The notes under the pieces are model-generated. The model was not told the origin of the DNA. It made no database searches and worked only from the letters and a program-made list of their open reading frames with translations. From positions 9,832,231 through 9,896,230 of the forward strand of contig LR746269.1 of the NCBI GenBank assembly GCA_902729315.2: DNA of 64,000 nt. The letters are read 5' to 3'. Shown piece by piece: positions 33,136-43,271 of the stretch. Every line of letters starts with the position of its first letter. Position 1 is the first letter of the stretch. The position numbers and the translations under genes were made by a program. This DNA comes from Spirodela intermedia (lineage: Eukaryota > Streptophyta > Magnoliopsida > Alismatales > Araceae).

Positions 33136-34608
33136 CCTTCTCCTCTCGCTCTCTCCGGCTCCCTTCTCTTTGAAGGTGCGATCTTTTAATTTAATTGACT
33201 AATTATTCATCTCATTTTGATTTCCAAACTTGTTCATCGTAGGAAAACTTTTCCCATTATTCATCGTATTGCTCTTGCTTTTATGCAATTATCAATTCAA
33301 TATAAATTTTCTTCACGTACTGATGATGTTGCAATGTTCCGTGTGTGGATTTCCTGCTGTTCTCTTTTCACGGGCATCACGATTGGAACGGTGCATAAAA
33401 ACTAGATCGCGCAGTACGCTGCTTCGTTCGTGCTAACCCCCCTTTGCCCGGGCGATCGCGTAGCTTCGTCAAAGTGAAGTCTCCCCTGGAGGAGGCAACT
33501 TCACCTAGCGTTCATATGGGTTTCTCTTATCCGATTCCCTCTCTACTTTGCCTTTTCTCAGCCAGCCTCCCTGCACTTTCATCCCTGATGGTTGACCTGT
33601 GGCTTGCTCCGCCTGGAGAGGCAACACTAGCCCGCGTGCATCATCTCATTAAGTTCGCTGCATGGAGCATATTCCTCGTTGGCTTGCCATTTCAAAATTG
33701 CATACTCGGTGGTAAAAGAACGCATGTTTGCAATAACCCATCAAGGATCTGTGATCGAAAGTCGGTGCAAATATCACTGCACTGCACAACAGGGGGTTGT
33801 GAATTCTCATTCGATTGAAGTCTAGATGAAGGGAATCAAATTGATCACAGTAGGATCTTTTTTTTTGTTGCCCAATTTATTTGTGACGTCAGGCTGAAGG
33901 AATCCAACGAGTACACCTCTTCATCACGCAAAATGTCTAGCAATAACATCGTGGAATTTCCAATTTTCATAGGATTTGGATTAAGAAGTATAACCTTCAC
34001 GACGTAGATTCTCCAGAAAAGAATTCACGGATTTTACTGCGAATGATATGGATGATTTCAAACCTTTTGCGAACACAGTTTCCAGCCGTATATGTTCTCG
34101 CCATCTTCGCTGTATTGTTGCTCATCAGAGAGTAGCCGGGCTCTTTGTTTTTGGACATCTTATTTGAGGAGGGCAATTGGGGAACAAGTTCTTGGGCACA
34201 GCCATCCAAGTCAACATTTTCAATACAGTCGATTACTGGTAGAGGGACAGGCGATGCATAGCCAGGAATTCTCTGAACAATTGTTTCTCCGATGAAATAA
34301 GATATTGCGCCGAGTTGTCATTTCGATCAGCTGAGCCCAGATGAGGAAATTTGACGACATGGCTCATGCATTTCAGATTTCCTCCACATATCAAATAGCT
34401 ATGTTGATCGGAACTCTGTGCCGTCGTAGAAGTTTCGAATCTGTTTCATGCTGAATCGCTTTGTTGTGGCTCTTTCCATGCTTTTTTTCCGACCAGATTC
34501 ACTGATGACTGTGATACGTAGTAAATAGGATTAGGTCTCCCTGTTCCATCGGTTCGTTGTAACCCTTTAGTGGCCTCCTTTTTGGTTCATATTGACGTAG
34601 ACTGCAGC

Positions 34609-34656
34609 ATGAAGAGGCCACTGGCAGCTACCCTCTGTCTCATCGAAAGAAGGTGA
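34609..34656 (+). other. Upstream ORF before the dual-specificity phosphatase
   Basis: A 15-codon frame (MKRPLAATLCLIERR) ends 13 bases before the phosphatase ATG at 34670. It is probably in the mature 5' leader and could reduce phosphatase translation. Confidence 0.35.
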
Positions 34657-34669
34657 TTATGCTCTCAAA

Positions 34670-36502
34670 ATGCCTTCAGATGATAGATACAAGATGGATG
34701 CTCTTCTTCGAGGATTATACGCAGCGGAATATGCGAGGAGGGACAACACCCCTTGCCTAATCGAAGAGGTAGGAATTCTATCGTTTCAGGCCCCCCGTCT
34801 GTTGCTCGTCATCTCTGTTTCTTCATGTTCCCATCGCTGGTCCAACGCCTACCTGCGCCATACTTGAGCTGAATCCAATGTGATATGAGCCTCTGTGTTG
34901 TCCGATGAGAGGGTTCACGTGGTATGGAGGTTGTACATGGAGAAGATCATTAGACCTCAGAGCAGGCCGTCTTGTCCTTCGGCCAGTCTACTCTACTTGT
35001 ACGGACGCCAGTTCCATAGATATCTCCGGTAGCCACTTCATGAAAGAGTGAACCCACCCTGCAATCACTTCTCAGCGTGGAATGCAAGAGAAATTCGGAA
35101 AAGTGGAGAGCTCCTTCTCTTAAGAATAATAGAATATCTGTCTCTATCTAATCAGAGGATAATAATCTTTCGGTATTACTCTGAAACATTTCAGGGCCTG
35201 TTCTTGGGTTCTGTTGGAGCGGCATTCAGGAGAGATGCGCTAAAAGAATTGAATGTGACTCATATCTTGACTGTGGCTAAGTCTTTGGAGCCTGCATTTC
35301 CCAATGATTTCGTATACAAGAAGATCGAAGGTGAGACTTACTTGTCCAGTCCACATTGCAGACACTCTGCAACGCATATCCACGTGAAGCCGGCTTATAT
35401 TCCGAATTGCACAAAAACCATCCTTGACTTTAGCATCCCGCATTCCACCATTGTCGATTTCGTTTTAGGCCCGGTGCCTCGTTTTGGGCGATTCATGTTT
35501 TTTCCTCACAAAAAAAGATGACGCGGGGATTGACTACAATGGTGATGCTGTTTTGACAATTTGGTGCCGTGCTGATGGACTCAGTGCTCGACAGTCCTTA
35601 CATGGATTTAGCGCAGCATTTTGATGCATGCATTGAGTTCATCGACGAGGCTAGGAGAGAGGGCGGCGCTGTGCTCGTTCACTGCTTTGCGGGAAGATCA
35701 AGAAGGTATTTCCTGTCCCCTTCTCTATGCTTCCTTTGCTTACGCTTTTTAGAGCTTGCTTCGAAAAGACAGCGCAGGAACCTGCAACTTTGTTATTAGA
35801 GAAGATGCTGCGTAAACCTGTCCAAAATCCTAATGCCCGCCCCGCCCCCCCTTGTTGACTCGGCCGCGCGCAACTGTCCCCTGGGATGCTATTTTCCAGC
35901 TGTCGTGTCGATCTCTGCCATCAGATCGAGCGTTCAATGGCTCGGGCAGTTCCCCATTTAAAGCTAACTCCTCAAGACGAATCGCAAAAAGTCGTGTTCG
36001 AGCCCAAGTGGCTCAATAAGAGGTAGGAGGGGTGGGTAGGTTCCCTTCCTTGCGATCCTTTGCGGTTCTCCCTGATGTCGAGCTGGGTCCTGAGAGAGTT
36101 GCGCGAGATCCTAGGCTTGCTGATAAAGCATGCCACGAACAGGTGTCGTAAATTTGGCAGCATAGGTTCTCTCTCTCGAACTGGGAAATGTGGACCCTGA
36201 TACGAGTTTAGGCTTTGACGATGTCTCGGATGGTTTGACGATCCTCTGCTATGATCTGCTGCAGTGTGACGATTGTGGCTGCCTATCTGATGAAGAAGCA
36301 CCATATGAGCGTTTACGAGGCGCTGACCCAGGTCAAAATCAAACGACCCCAGATATCCCCAAATCACGGGTTCATTCAGCAGTTGGAGGCCTTTGAACGG
36401 CTCCTTCGAGGTAGATTCCTTCTGCTTGATCAGCTCCTCGCACTCATTCTTTATGCGCTCTATTCGAGCTCATTATCGATTTCAGAACATGCGCATCCGT
36501 AG
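34670..36502 (+). CDS. Dual-specificity protein phosphatase (DsPTP1/MKP2-like)
   Basis: Four exons, 34670-34768, 35195-35330, 35585-35705 and 36265-36502, GT-AG, give 197 residues. The domain starts GLFLGSVGAAFRRDALKELN and continues VTHILTVAKSLEPAFPNDFV. The general-acid Asp candidate is in VLDSPYMD (about residue 81). The P-loop HCFAGRSRS (catalytic Cys about 112) is split by intron 3 and continues VTIVAAYLMKKHHMSVYEAL. These features match plant DsPTP1/MKP2, which remove phosphates from MAP kinases. The usual family C terminus ends shortly after QLEAFERLL; here the frame runs on into a hydrophobic tail (FLLLDQLLALILYALYSSSL) unless a donor-like GAG-GTAGAT near 36411 is used. The cytosolic/nuclear role is from the family. 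Confidence 0.88.
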
Positions 36503-37405
36503 AACACACATGGGGCGGCAACATGTGTCCTAACCCAGAGCGGATGTGGGGTCTTCGTTTCTTCTTTTTGGGCTCTTTGACGGGCGCTGCAGCGCCGAAG
36601 CTTTCATGGCTGACCTTATCTTGCGACGATGTGTGCTTTCACCCAGCCCATGCCGACGCTGAAACCTCCGAGAAGTGAGGAGAGCCTCCGGAGCAGTTGG
36701 TGCGGATGGCCCGCCTCGGACCAACCATTCCTCGGAGCTTCTGACATCCTCGCCTGTTCTCTCTTCTGTTCTTGAGACCTGCTTGTTGCCCATTTCCGTG
36801 TGCATTATACGTTTGGATTGTCAATTTGTGAGAAGCAGCGGCCTCGCAGCGCATGCCCGCTGCGTCCTGCTCTCTGTCGAGGTTCGCCCGCACCCTGTCC
36901 CTGCGTGCGCGCGCAGTAACATTGGGGCGTGCAGGATGGTGTTTTCTTCTAATGTGGAAATGCCGAATGATATTTTCTTCTACTGCGGACATGCAGAATG
37001 GTATTTTCTTCTACTATGGACATGTCGAATGGTATTTTCTTCTACTGTGGACATGCAGAATGGTATTTCCTTCTACTATGGACATGTAGAATGGTTTTTC
37101 CTTCTACTGTTGACATGAATGATATTGTCAGCGGGACACCAATGTGTGCTTTGACGATATGAAGCCGCCCTGTAATTTGTTGGGTGGGAAGACCAGACTA
37201 CTCGGGACCGGTCAGAAAAAGGAGGCACCTTGAGCGAGAGACTCGCCCCCGCCCCCGCCCCTTCCTTCCTCTGATCCCTTTGACGAGCGGGCAATTACAA
37301 GAAGGAAGGAAATCATAAGCTAGCTGCAACACAGGGCGACCCCCGTGCGGCCAGTCTCGCTCGAAGGTCAGGAGGGGTCAGGAAAACCCCCCCATCTGCT
37401 TGTTG
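36503..37405. other. Convergent intergenic region after the phosphatase gene
   Basis: About 900 bp between two convergent stop codons. It contains a 31-bp minisatellite (36934-37117) and a short CCCCGC repeat near 37246-37260. The rest should be 3' UTR of both genes. Confidence 0.6.
36934..37117. repeat. 31-bp minisatellite, six copies
   Basis: Six head-to-tail copies of a unit close to AATGGTATTTTCTTCTACTA followed by TGGACATGTCG. Most copies are exactly 31 bp and differ at a few bases; the first and last are the most diverged. Because 31 is not a multiple of 3, no frame encodes a regular peptide repeat. Confidence 0.95.
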
Positions 37406-38246
37406 CTAGGGCCCGTCGTCGCCGTCCTTGATGAGGTTGCAAATGTCCGAGCACTCCACCAAGCTGCCACGGTCAGGGTCGGCCGATGTCAGGGGGCAGG
37501 GCGAGGGCGTTGTGGCGTGAAAGGGTTGGGTTGTTTGGGAAGAAAGAGTGAGCAGGAAGGACTTGCCAGTAGTTGCGGGTGCGGAAGCCCGACTTGAAAA
37601 CCACGAGGGGCCTGCATTCATCAACCAGGGAGGGAGTCAGTCAGTCAATGCACTGTTCTCCTTGTGTTACTCCTCACCCCAACAATTTGTTATTTTTACC
37701 ACCTCCGGACGTTGAAGGGGCCCTCGCCGGGGGAGCCGGCGCCGCCGCGGATGCAGGTTCCGAGGCACTTGACGGTGCACGACTCCGCCTGCCTCGACTT
37801 GGGCTTCTGGATTCTCTTGCGCTCCCCTCCGCCACCTGAGACCTCCGCTTGGTCACAAACACTCCCCCATATCCCTAATTCCCAATTCCCCGATGTGCGA
37901 CGAAACACTTTGCAAAGGTGCGGACCGACCGACTAGACTAACCAGAGAGCGTCTGAGGCACGTCGGCAAAGGTGGCATCGTCCGGTAATTGCGAAGACTC
38001 CGGGGGGCCGGAGGAGGAGGAGAGCACAACCGCCGTCGCTAGCAGGCCCGGCAGCCATCTGCATGCCTCGATGGGGCTCGGCCCTCGCCTTACGCCCGCA
38101 GAGACGTAGGGGAAGGAGGAGGAGAAAGAGGACGCCATGCCCGCAAGGATGTGGTGGCCAAGGCGCCAAGAGAGGCGCCGGCGGCGAGGGAAGGCAAGGA
38201 AACGAGGCAGCAGCGCGTGGCTGCGCGGCTGGACGAGGAGCGTCAT
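37406..38246 (-). CDS. Conserved small plant protein with Cys-rich C-terminal domain, function unknown
   Basis: Four exons on the minus strand, 37943-38246, 37703-37835, 37567-37611 and 37406-37463, give 179 residues. The N terminus (MTLLVQPRSHALLPRFLAFP, then RRRRLSWRLG) looks like a plastid transit peptide and is followed by a hydrophobic stretch (LPGLLATAVVLSSSS). The conserved domain is KRIQKPKSRQAESCTVKC, LGTCIRGGAGSPGEGPFNVR, RPLVVFKSGFRTRNYC and LVECSDICNLIKDGDDGP. I recall this as a widespread plant protein but cannot name it. The third intron starts with GC rather than GT (TG-GCAAGT); using it restores the conserved YCLVECSD junction. Frames starting upstream of 38246 use a GTG and were not taken. 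Confidence 0.82.
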
Positions 38247-38530
38247 CCTGGATCGTCTCTCCACAGCCACAACTGAGTCCCGACCCCCCTTACCTTCCCC
38301 CCCTCCTTGGCCGGTTTTGTTCGCAGACACCCGGCGCTTCCGCGGTCGAGATGGCCCATTCACTGCGGCCTCCACTTTCGGCCCATTGAGCCGTGGCGTG
38401 CTGTTTCATAACTGCCATTTCGGCCTTCTCCCCTCTCGGCGAGATCACCGCGACGTGTAGAGGCGGAAGCAGGAAGAGGAGCGGCGGAGGATAGCGAGTG
38501 CGCTTCGCAGCGAGGACGATTAGGATCATC
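38247..38530. other. Upstream region of the small conserved gene
   Basis: Short GC-rich promoter and leader region between the minus-strand start at 38246 and the 5' LTR. No gene is seen. Confidence 0.5.
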
Positions 38531-38707
38531 TGTTGATGTCGGCGGTCGGAAGTCGGGCACGTGTGATGATGGATCCTCAGCCCCAGCGGCTATAAGTAGA
38601 AAACCTTGTCCTCCAAGTGAGGCAGTCCCGAGTCCGGTTGTATCCCCTAGCGGAGATTGGCCATCTCGAAGCGGCCACCTATTCTCGAATATTTCTTTGC
38701 GGAGGCT

Positions 38708-38759
<52 letters not shown>

Positions 38760-38855
38760 TTCCCACGTCTTCCGGTTTTATTTCAAGTAGAACCATTCGT
38801 CACCTAACTGACTAGGCTTCCGATCTCTCTCACCTCCGTCTATATGATTTCATCA
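38531..38855 (+). repeat. 5' LTR of the Ty3/gypsy relic
   Basis: It starts TGTTGATG and ends TTTCATCA directly before the primer-binding site. It contains a CT microsatellite at about 38709-38755 and CTATAAGTAG as a possible TATA element. It is about 120 bp shorter than the 3' copy, mostly missing near its start. Confidence 0.7.
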
Positions 38856-41041
38856 TTTGGTATTAAAGTTATACCTCCCAAGCTAAAGCATCGTTAAAAT
38901 AGTGATAATCGAGAAATAACTGGAAGACTTATGGTGGGATACCCAGCAAAACACCACCACACACAAAGGCAAACGAAAAAGAACTTCGAAGCGAGAATGC
39001 AACAATCTTTGAACTGTAACGAATCTAAGCAATGAAGAAAATTGAGCTAGACTTTTAAGCAAATGACCTTATCATCCTTCAAGGTGGGAACATAACGGGC
39101 CACCCTCAAAACAGAACGTTCGAAACACTGGCCAGAGATCTCCCCCAAGTCCCTATGTAGCATTATAAAGATGAGGGAAATTTGTTGCGAGTTCTACCAA
39201 CTGACAATATAAGATTTCAACGGTAAATCAACGTCACTCGAAATCCAATTCAAAACCGAATTCTCTGATGCCTTTGTAAAGATTTGAGGGTTACTCCCAA
39301 GTCGAGATGTGAGTCACATCATTTCCTTGGAACCAAACTTAAAATCGATTAATATCAAGCCATTAAGATAATTATACTTTGAAAAAAAGAGCTATAAAAA
39401 TTGGTCTACGAAATGCTAGAAGCAGGAACATTCAATACTCAAATAATATGTTCTCAAACTCCACTCTCCTAAAAAAACAAGCCATGACTTGTGAAGGTTT
39501 TGTGTGGACTACCACACCCTCAAAAAGGTACCTATCTTGAATCAGTTCTTGATTTCAATTGTGAAGGAACTACTAGCTTTTTTTTTGCATGGGACAGATA
39601 TTTTATAAACAGAACTTCTGATTTGATTATCACCAGATTTGAATCTAAGCAGAAGACACTAATTTTGGCTGAAGGAACTACTAGATGAATTGCATGGGAC
39701 AAAGTATTTTTGGTGAAATCTTTAGCCATGTCTTTGGGCTTCTTGAATATCACTGACTACCTTCCAGGCACTAATAAATATAATATTCAGCGAGTTTCTT
39801 TAGAAGTTCATACTAATATTCATCTAAGACATTTTATTTACAGCAGTGACTTGAAGGTGCATGAATGACGGGTATTGGTCTTCAATGTCCTCCAAATTTA
39901 CTAGTTATATGTCAATCTGAAGAAGTGCTCTATCAAATAGTCACATATTACATGGGCCGTTGAGTATATATAGAAAGGGTTTTCATGGCCTAAGATAAGG
40001 CGGAAGTAGTTCAACGACAGCCTTGTCACTCTAACCTCTACGAACTCCAGGGATTTTACAAATAATTGGATGCCATCGGTGCTTCATCGCTGGGTAGGAG
40101 TCTGTCGCATGGCCCCTTACATAATAGTTCAAGTAAAATGCTTTCAGTTGGGACTTGAAAGTTTAAGGATTTTTTAGCGTATAAAGATTGTTATGACTTC
40201 AACTTTTGTATTGAACCTCCTTACTTTATCTCTAAACTTTGAATTGAAAGTATTCATGCAACATAAGAGATCAATCAGGTCCTTGAACCAAGCTCCATCT
40301 TCTATCAGCAAATTCAACATTATTTATAAGAGGGACCTTAAGGTCATCATCTTTATCATCTAAAATAGAAATATCACTTGTTTGGGAGAAAACTTTTACA
40401 TAGAGTTTTACATAAATACAATATAGTTATCATTTTTACAGATCAATAAAACTTGAAATTAATTGTTGAATAATGACAAGTTTTTCTAGACTATTAGAAA
40501 CAGCTCTTAAAAATTATTATTTTTAATTTTAAGATGAGGATAGAAGACTAGAGTAGACAATAAAACTATTGATCCCTCATCACGAATCCCAGATCAAACT
40601 TACTCGCAAACTTGAGTTATCTCGACCTAAATTAATTCGTATGGATCAAGTCTTATAGGAAAATCAGGTAGACCTTTAGCCACACATATTATTAGATGAC
40701 TTCTATACAATCTACAGAAATGACTCAATTACTTACTATAATATGGCCACTTGTTCCATCGTGAGTGACTAATGTTCTCAAATGGCTTTGTGATGATTTC
40801 CAACCTCTTGAAATAAAAATTCAACTCAATTATTGATGGTAGCTTAAGATTTTTACGAAAATCCTTTAGTCAGGTACAAAGTGCAGTAGATTGGCATGAA
40901 TAATTGTATTATGACATATAAATACCTGCCCAATCCATTTGTTAGAAAAGTAAATATAAGTCCCTCTTCCCATGTCATTCTTCTACATCCCCTATAGATT
41001 CTAGAGAGTCTAAGATAACATAAGCTTGGACTTTGTCGAAA

Positions 41042-41763
41042 GATTGCCCAAATTTGATTGGTTTAGTGTGATCCTGGTCATGATGCACTAGTTGAGCAAA
41101 AATTCCCATTTCGCTCTCCAACATTCATTTACATCATAGGATAACAAAAATCTTCATTAAGGACATCGTTCTGTTAAAAGGATTTCCATTGTCAATCATC
41201 CCCAACCGTGTTGTATCCTCATGAGCATTTTCTAGAAAGAATTGTTCAAGTTCTATTAGATAATTCTTTGTTAGACTAGTTCATACCATCCCCACATATA
41301 TGACAATCCACAGTAGTTGATCAAGGACTATAAACGTATGTTTGCTAATTTCTCAGCGGCCGCTCACGCCAATAAAGAAAATGGTTGGCATGAGCCAAAT
41401 TTTGATACAACACATATTTCTATTCTTTTGTAAACACTTCACCATTCAAGATCGGTTATGTACCAACAACCCTTCTCTGATAAGAGTCTCATTCACCGTG
41501 AGAACTCGACCAAGTGCTTCAATAAAGAGATGTAGCCCCTGACCAACTCTAGAAACATTTGGGAAGAGCTCAACTTCAAATGAAAGCCTACGTTGACTGC
41601 AAACATTGCAATCTTGAGTTCGCAGAAAGGGACCTCATCTATCTTTTACTAAGACCACCATATCCCTATGAGTCCCTCGCATGGCAGGTCCTATGAAAAA
41701 CTTGCCCCATGTTACTTTGGTCTATTTAGGATCCTTGAATGCATTGGGCCTGTGGTCTACTAG
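41042..41763 (+). pseudogene. Ty3/gypsy integrase/pol C-terminal remnant
   Basis: Broken frames read pieces typical of Ty3/gypsy pol. Integrase-core pieces include LPKFDWFSVILVMMH, LSKNSHF and IFIKDIVLLKGFPLSII; the C-terminal part reads DLIYLLLRPPYPYESLAWQ and KLAPCYFGLFRILECIGPVV before a stop. These fit the LSKYAHF..., (I/L)(V/F)xxI(V)RLHGFPxSI and KLxPRYYGPFxIxxRIGxVAY motifs. Several stops and frameshifts intervene. No reverse transcriptase or RNase H motif was recognised further upstream. Confidence 0.78.
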
Positions 41764-42019
41764 TTAAACCTTCTACCACTACAAGTATCCACTAACCTCC
41801 TAAGGACTCAAGCTCCTTAGGCTCTTTTAACCCACTAATGTTGGATGAAGACCTTAAGTTGGCCTTATCATCGGACATGAGCCACTCAAGATTAAAGTTT
41901 TAATCAAATGGAAGAAGTTACCTAACTCCGAGGCCGTGTGAGAGTCAACCTGAACCAGTCACCAGCAGCGCCATGATTTTCACTTTGCGAAAAAAGATGA
42001 GACTTATAGGGAGGAGTAT

Positions 42020-42351
42020 TGTTGAGATATTCAAATTCTCCTCTCATTCACGTTAGCAACGATCCCAGACACCACGTGGAAAAGATATGGGCAGTTGGCA
42101 AGAGACCACAGTTCAAACAGAAGGCAACAGCCCGTTAAGATTGGAGGAGGAGGGGATGTAGAGGCGGTCGAAAGGAGGGTATATCCCGACTATTAAAAGA
42201 TGACCATCAAACCCTGCAGCTATTAGAAGAAACTTTTGTCCTCCCAAGGGAGTCAGTCCTGAATATGATCTTTACCCCAAGTGGAGAGAAGGGGACTGGT
42301 GATCTCGAAGTGGCCTGTCTCAAGGAAGATTCCTCTGCGGAGCGTTCCTCT

Positions 42352-42385
<34 letters not shown>

Positions 42386-42470
42386 TGATACCCGTCTTAA
42401 GTTCAACAATTCGTCCCCAAACCGACCCGGCTTCCGTTCTCTCCCACCTCCCTCCCTGGCCCTCCATTAC
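42020..42470 (+). repeat. 3' LTR of the Ty3/gypsy relic
   Basis: It starts TGTTGAGATATTC after the purine tract and matches the 5' LTR from about 42160 on. The CT microsatellite (about 42355-42382) is shorter than in the 5' copy. The right edge is uncertain by a few tens of bases because similarity fades. Confidence 0.65.
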
Positions 42471-43271
42471 TCTTGGCCGCAAAAGAGCGCCTTGCGAAAC
42501 AATGCAATCCCCGGTGACACGTGGTTACAGACAAACTGCGCCTTAGACGTAGCAGAGTGAGAGCGAGAGCGTGAAGGAGAGGCGGCAACCGAGAAGCACC
42601 AGATGACGGATGGACCCTCGAATCACACGTAATGAGTGTAGTCCCTGGAGTAGCAGGATTCATCAGCTCGCTGCAGCTCAAACCAGGCGGAAACAGCAGG
42701 GGGCATCCGCTTGTTGGCCTGCCTTCATCGATCCATCAATGAATTGAGAAGTCACAGGGAAAACGAAACTCAGGAGGGGAAACCAGCTCGTCATCCACAT
42801 CCGTGCATCCAGGGCCGCCGGGAGAAGACAAACTGAGCCGTTTTCTCCCCGGGGCATCCGTGTGCATACTACCATCGCCGCCGACAAGATGACGGAAACG
42901 GAGACAAAGACGAAGACGAAGATGAAGATGAAGACGAAGAAAATCTCCGCCGTTATTCCTTACGTCTGTCGACAACCGGAGATACGTACATGTATATATA
43001 TGTTCATATGTACACACATGCAACCATACTGACTACCCCACACAGAATCAATCCCGCGGAGCTACCGGATCAATCGTGCACATAAATACACTGGGTGTTG
43101 CGCAGCGAGATGCCGCCCCTCCCCGCCCAAACTATACAGTCTCCCTCCACAGACCCCGCATAACATCCCTCCGAGATGGCAGATGAGAAGCCCCAAGCCC
43201 GTCCAACAGAACGGCGCCAGAAAGCACTCTTTCAGGCTACGAGACTTGTGGCAGACTATTATTCACTCCGT
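42471..43271. other. Region between the retrotransposon and the PP2C gene end
   Basis: About 800 bp. It contains a purine-rich GAAGAC/GAAGAT repeat near 42896-42945 and should include the PP2C 3' UTR. No gene is seen. Confidence 0.5.

Larger units (their letters stand above)
32478..34669. other. Divergent intergenic region between DUF1997 and the dual-specificity phosphatase
   Basis: About 2.2 kb. It contains a CT microsatellite (about 32659-32688), a C run near 32916-32928, a pyrimidine-rich imperfect tandem repeat (32949-33135) and an AT-rich remainder. It probably holds both promoters and the phosphatase leader. No other gene is seen. Confidence 0.55.
38531..42470 (+). mobile_element. Decayed Ty3/gypsy LTR retrotransposon
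   Basis: Two diverged direct repeats about 3.5 kb apart mark the LTRs (about 38531-38855 and 42020-42470). They share a phrase TTGTCCTCC(C)AAG(T/G)GAG, then GATCTCGAAG-like and TTTGCGGAG-like phrases, a CT microsatellite, and GGCTTCCG...CTCTC(A/C)CACCTCC. Right after the 5' LTR a degenerate primer-binding site TGGTATTAAAG stands where TGGTATCAGAG is usual. Just before the 3' LTR is a purine tract ATAGGGAGGAG. Integrase and Ty3-type pol C-terminal remnants lie at 41042-41763. The internal region is about 3.2 kb, shorter than an autonomous element, and full of stops, so it is inactive and partly deleted. Outer borders are approximate. Confidence 0.82.

Noticed and set aside
38247-38375. Longer N terminus for the small conserved protein
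   Set aside because: It would need a GTG start. The ATG at 38246 gives a normal transit-peptide-like start.
39000-41000. Possible gag and reverse transcriptase of the Ty3/gypsy relic
   Set aside because: I could not read a convincing zinc knuckle or YxDD region; this part is too decayed or deleted to annotate.
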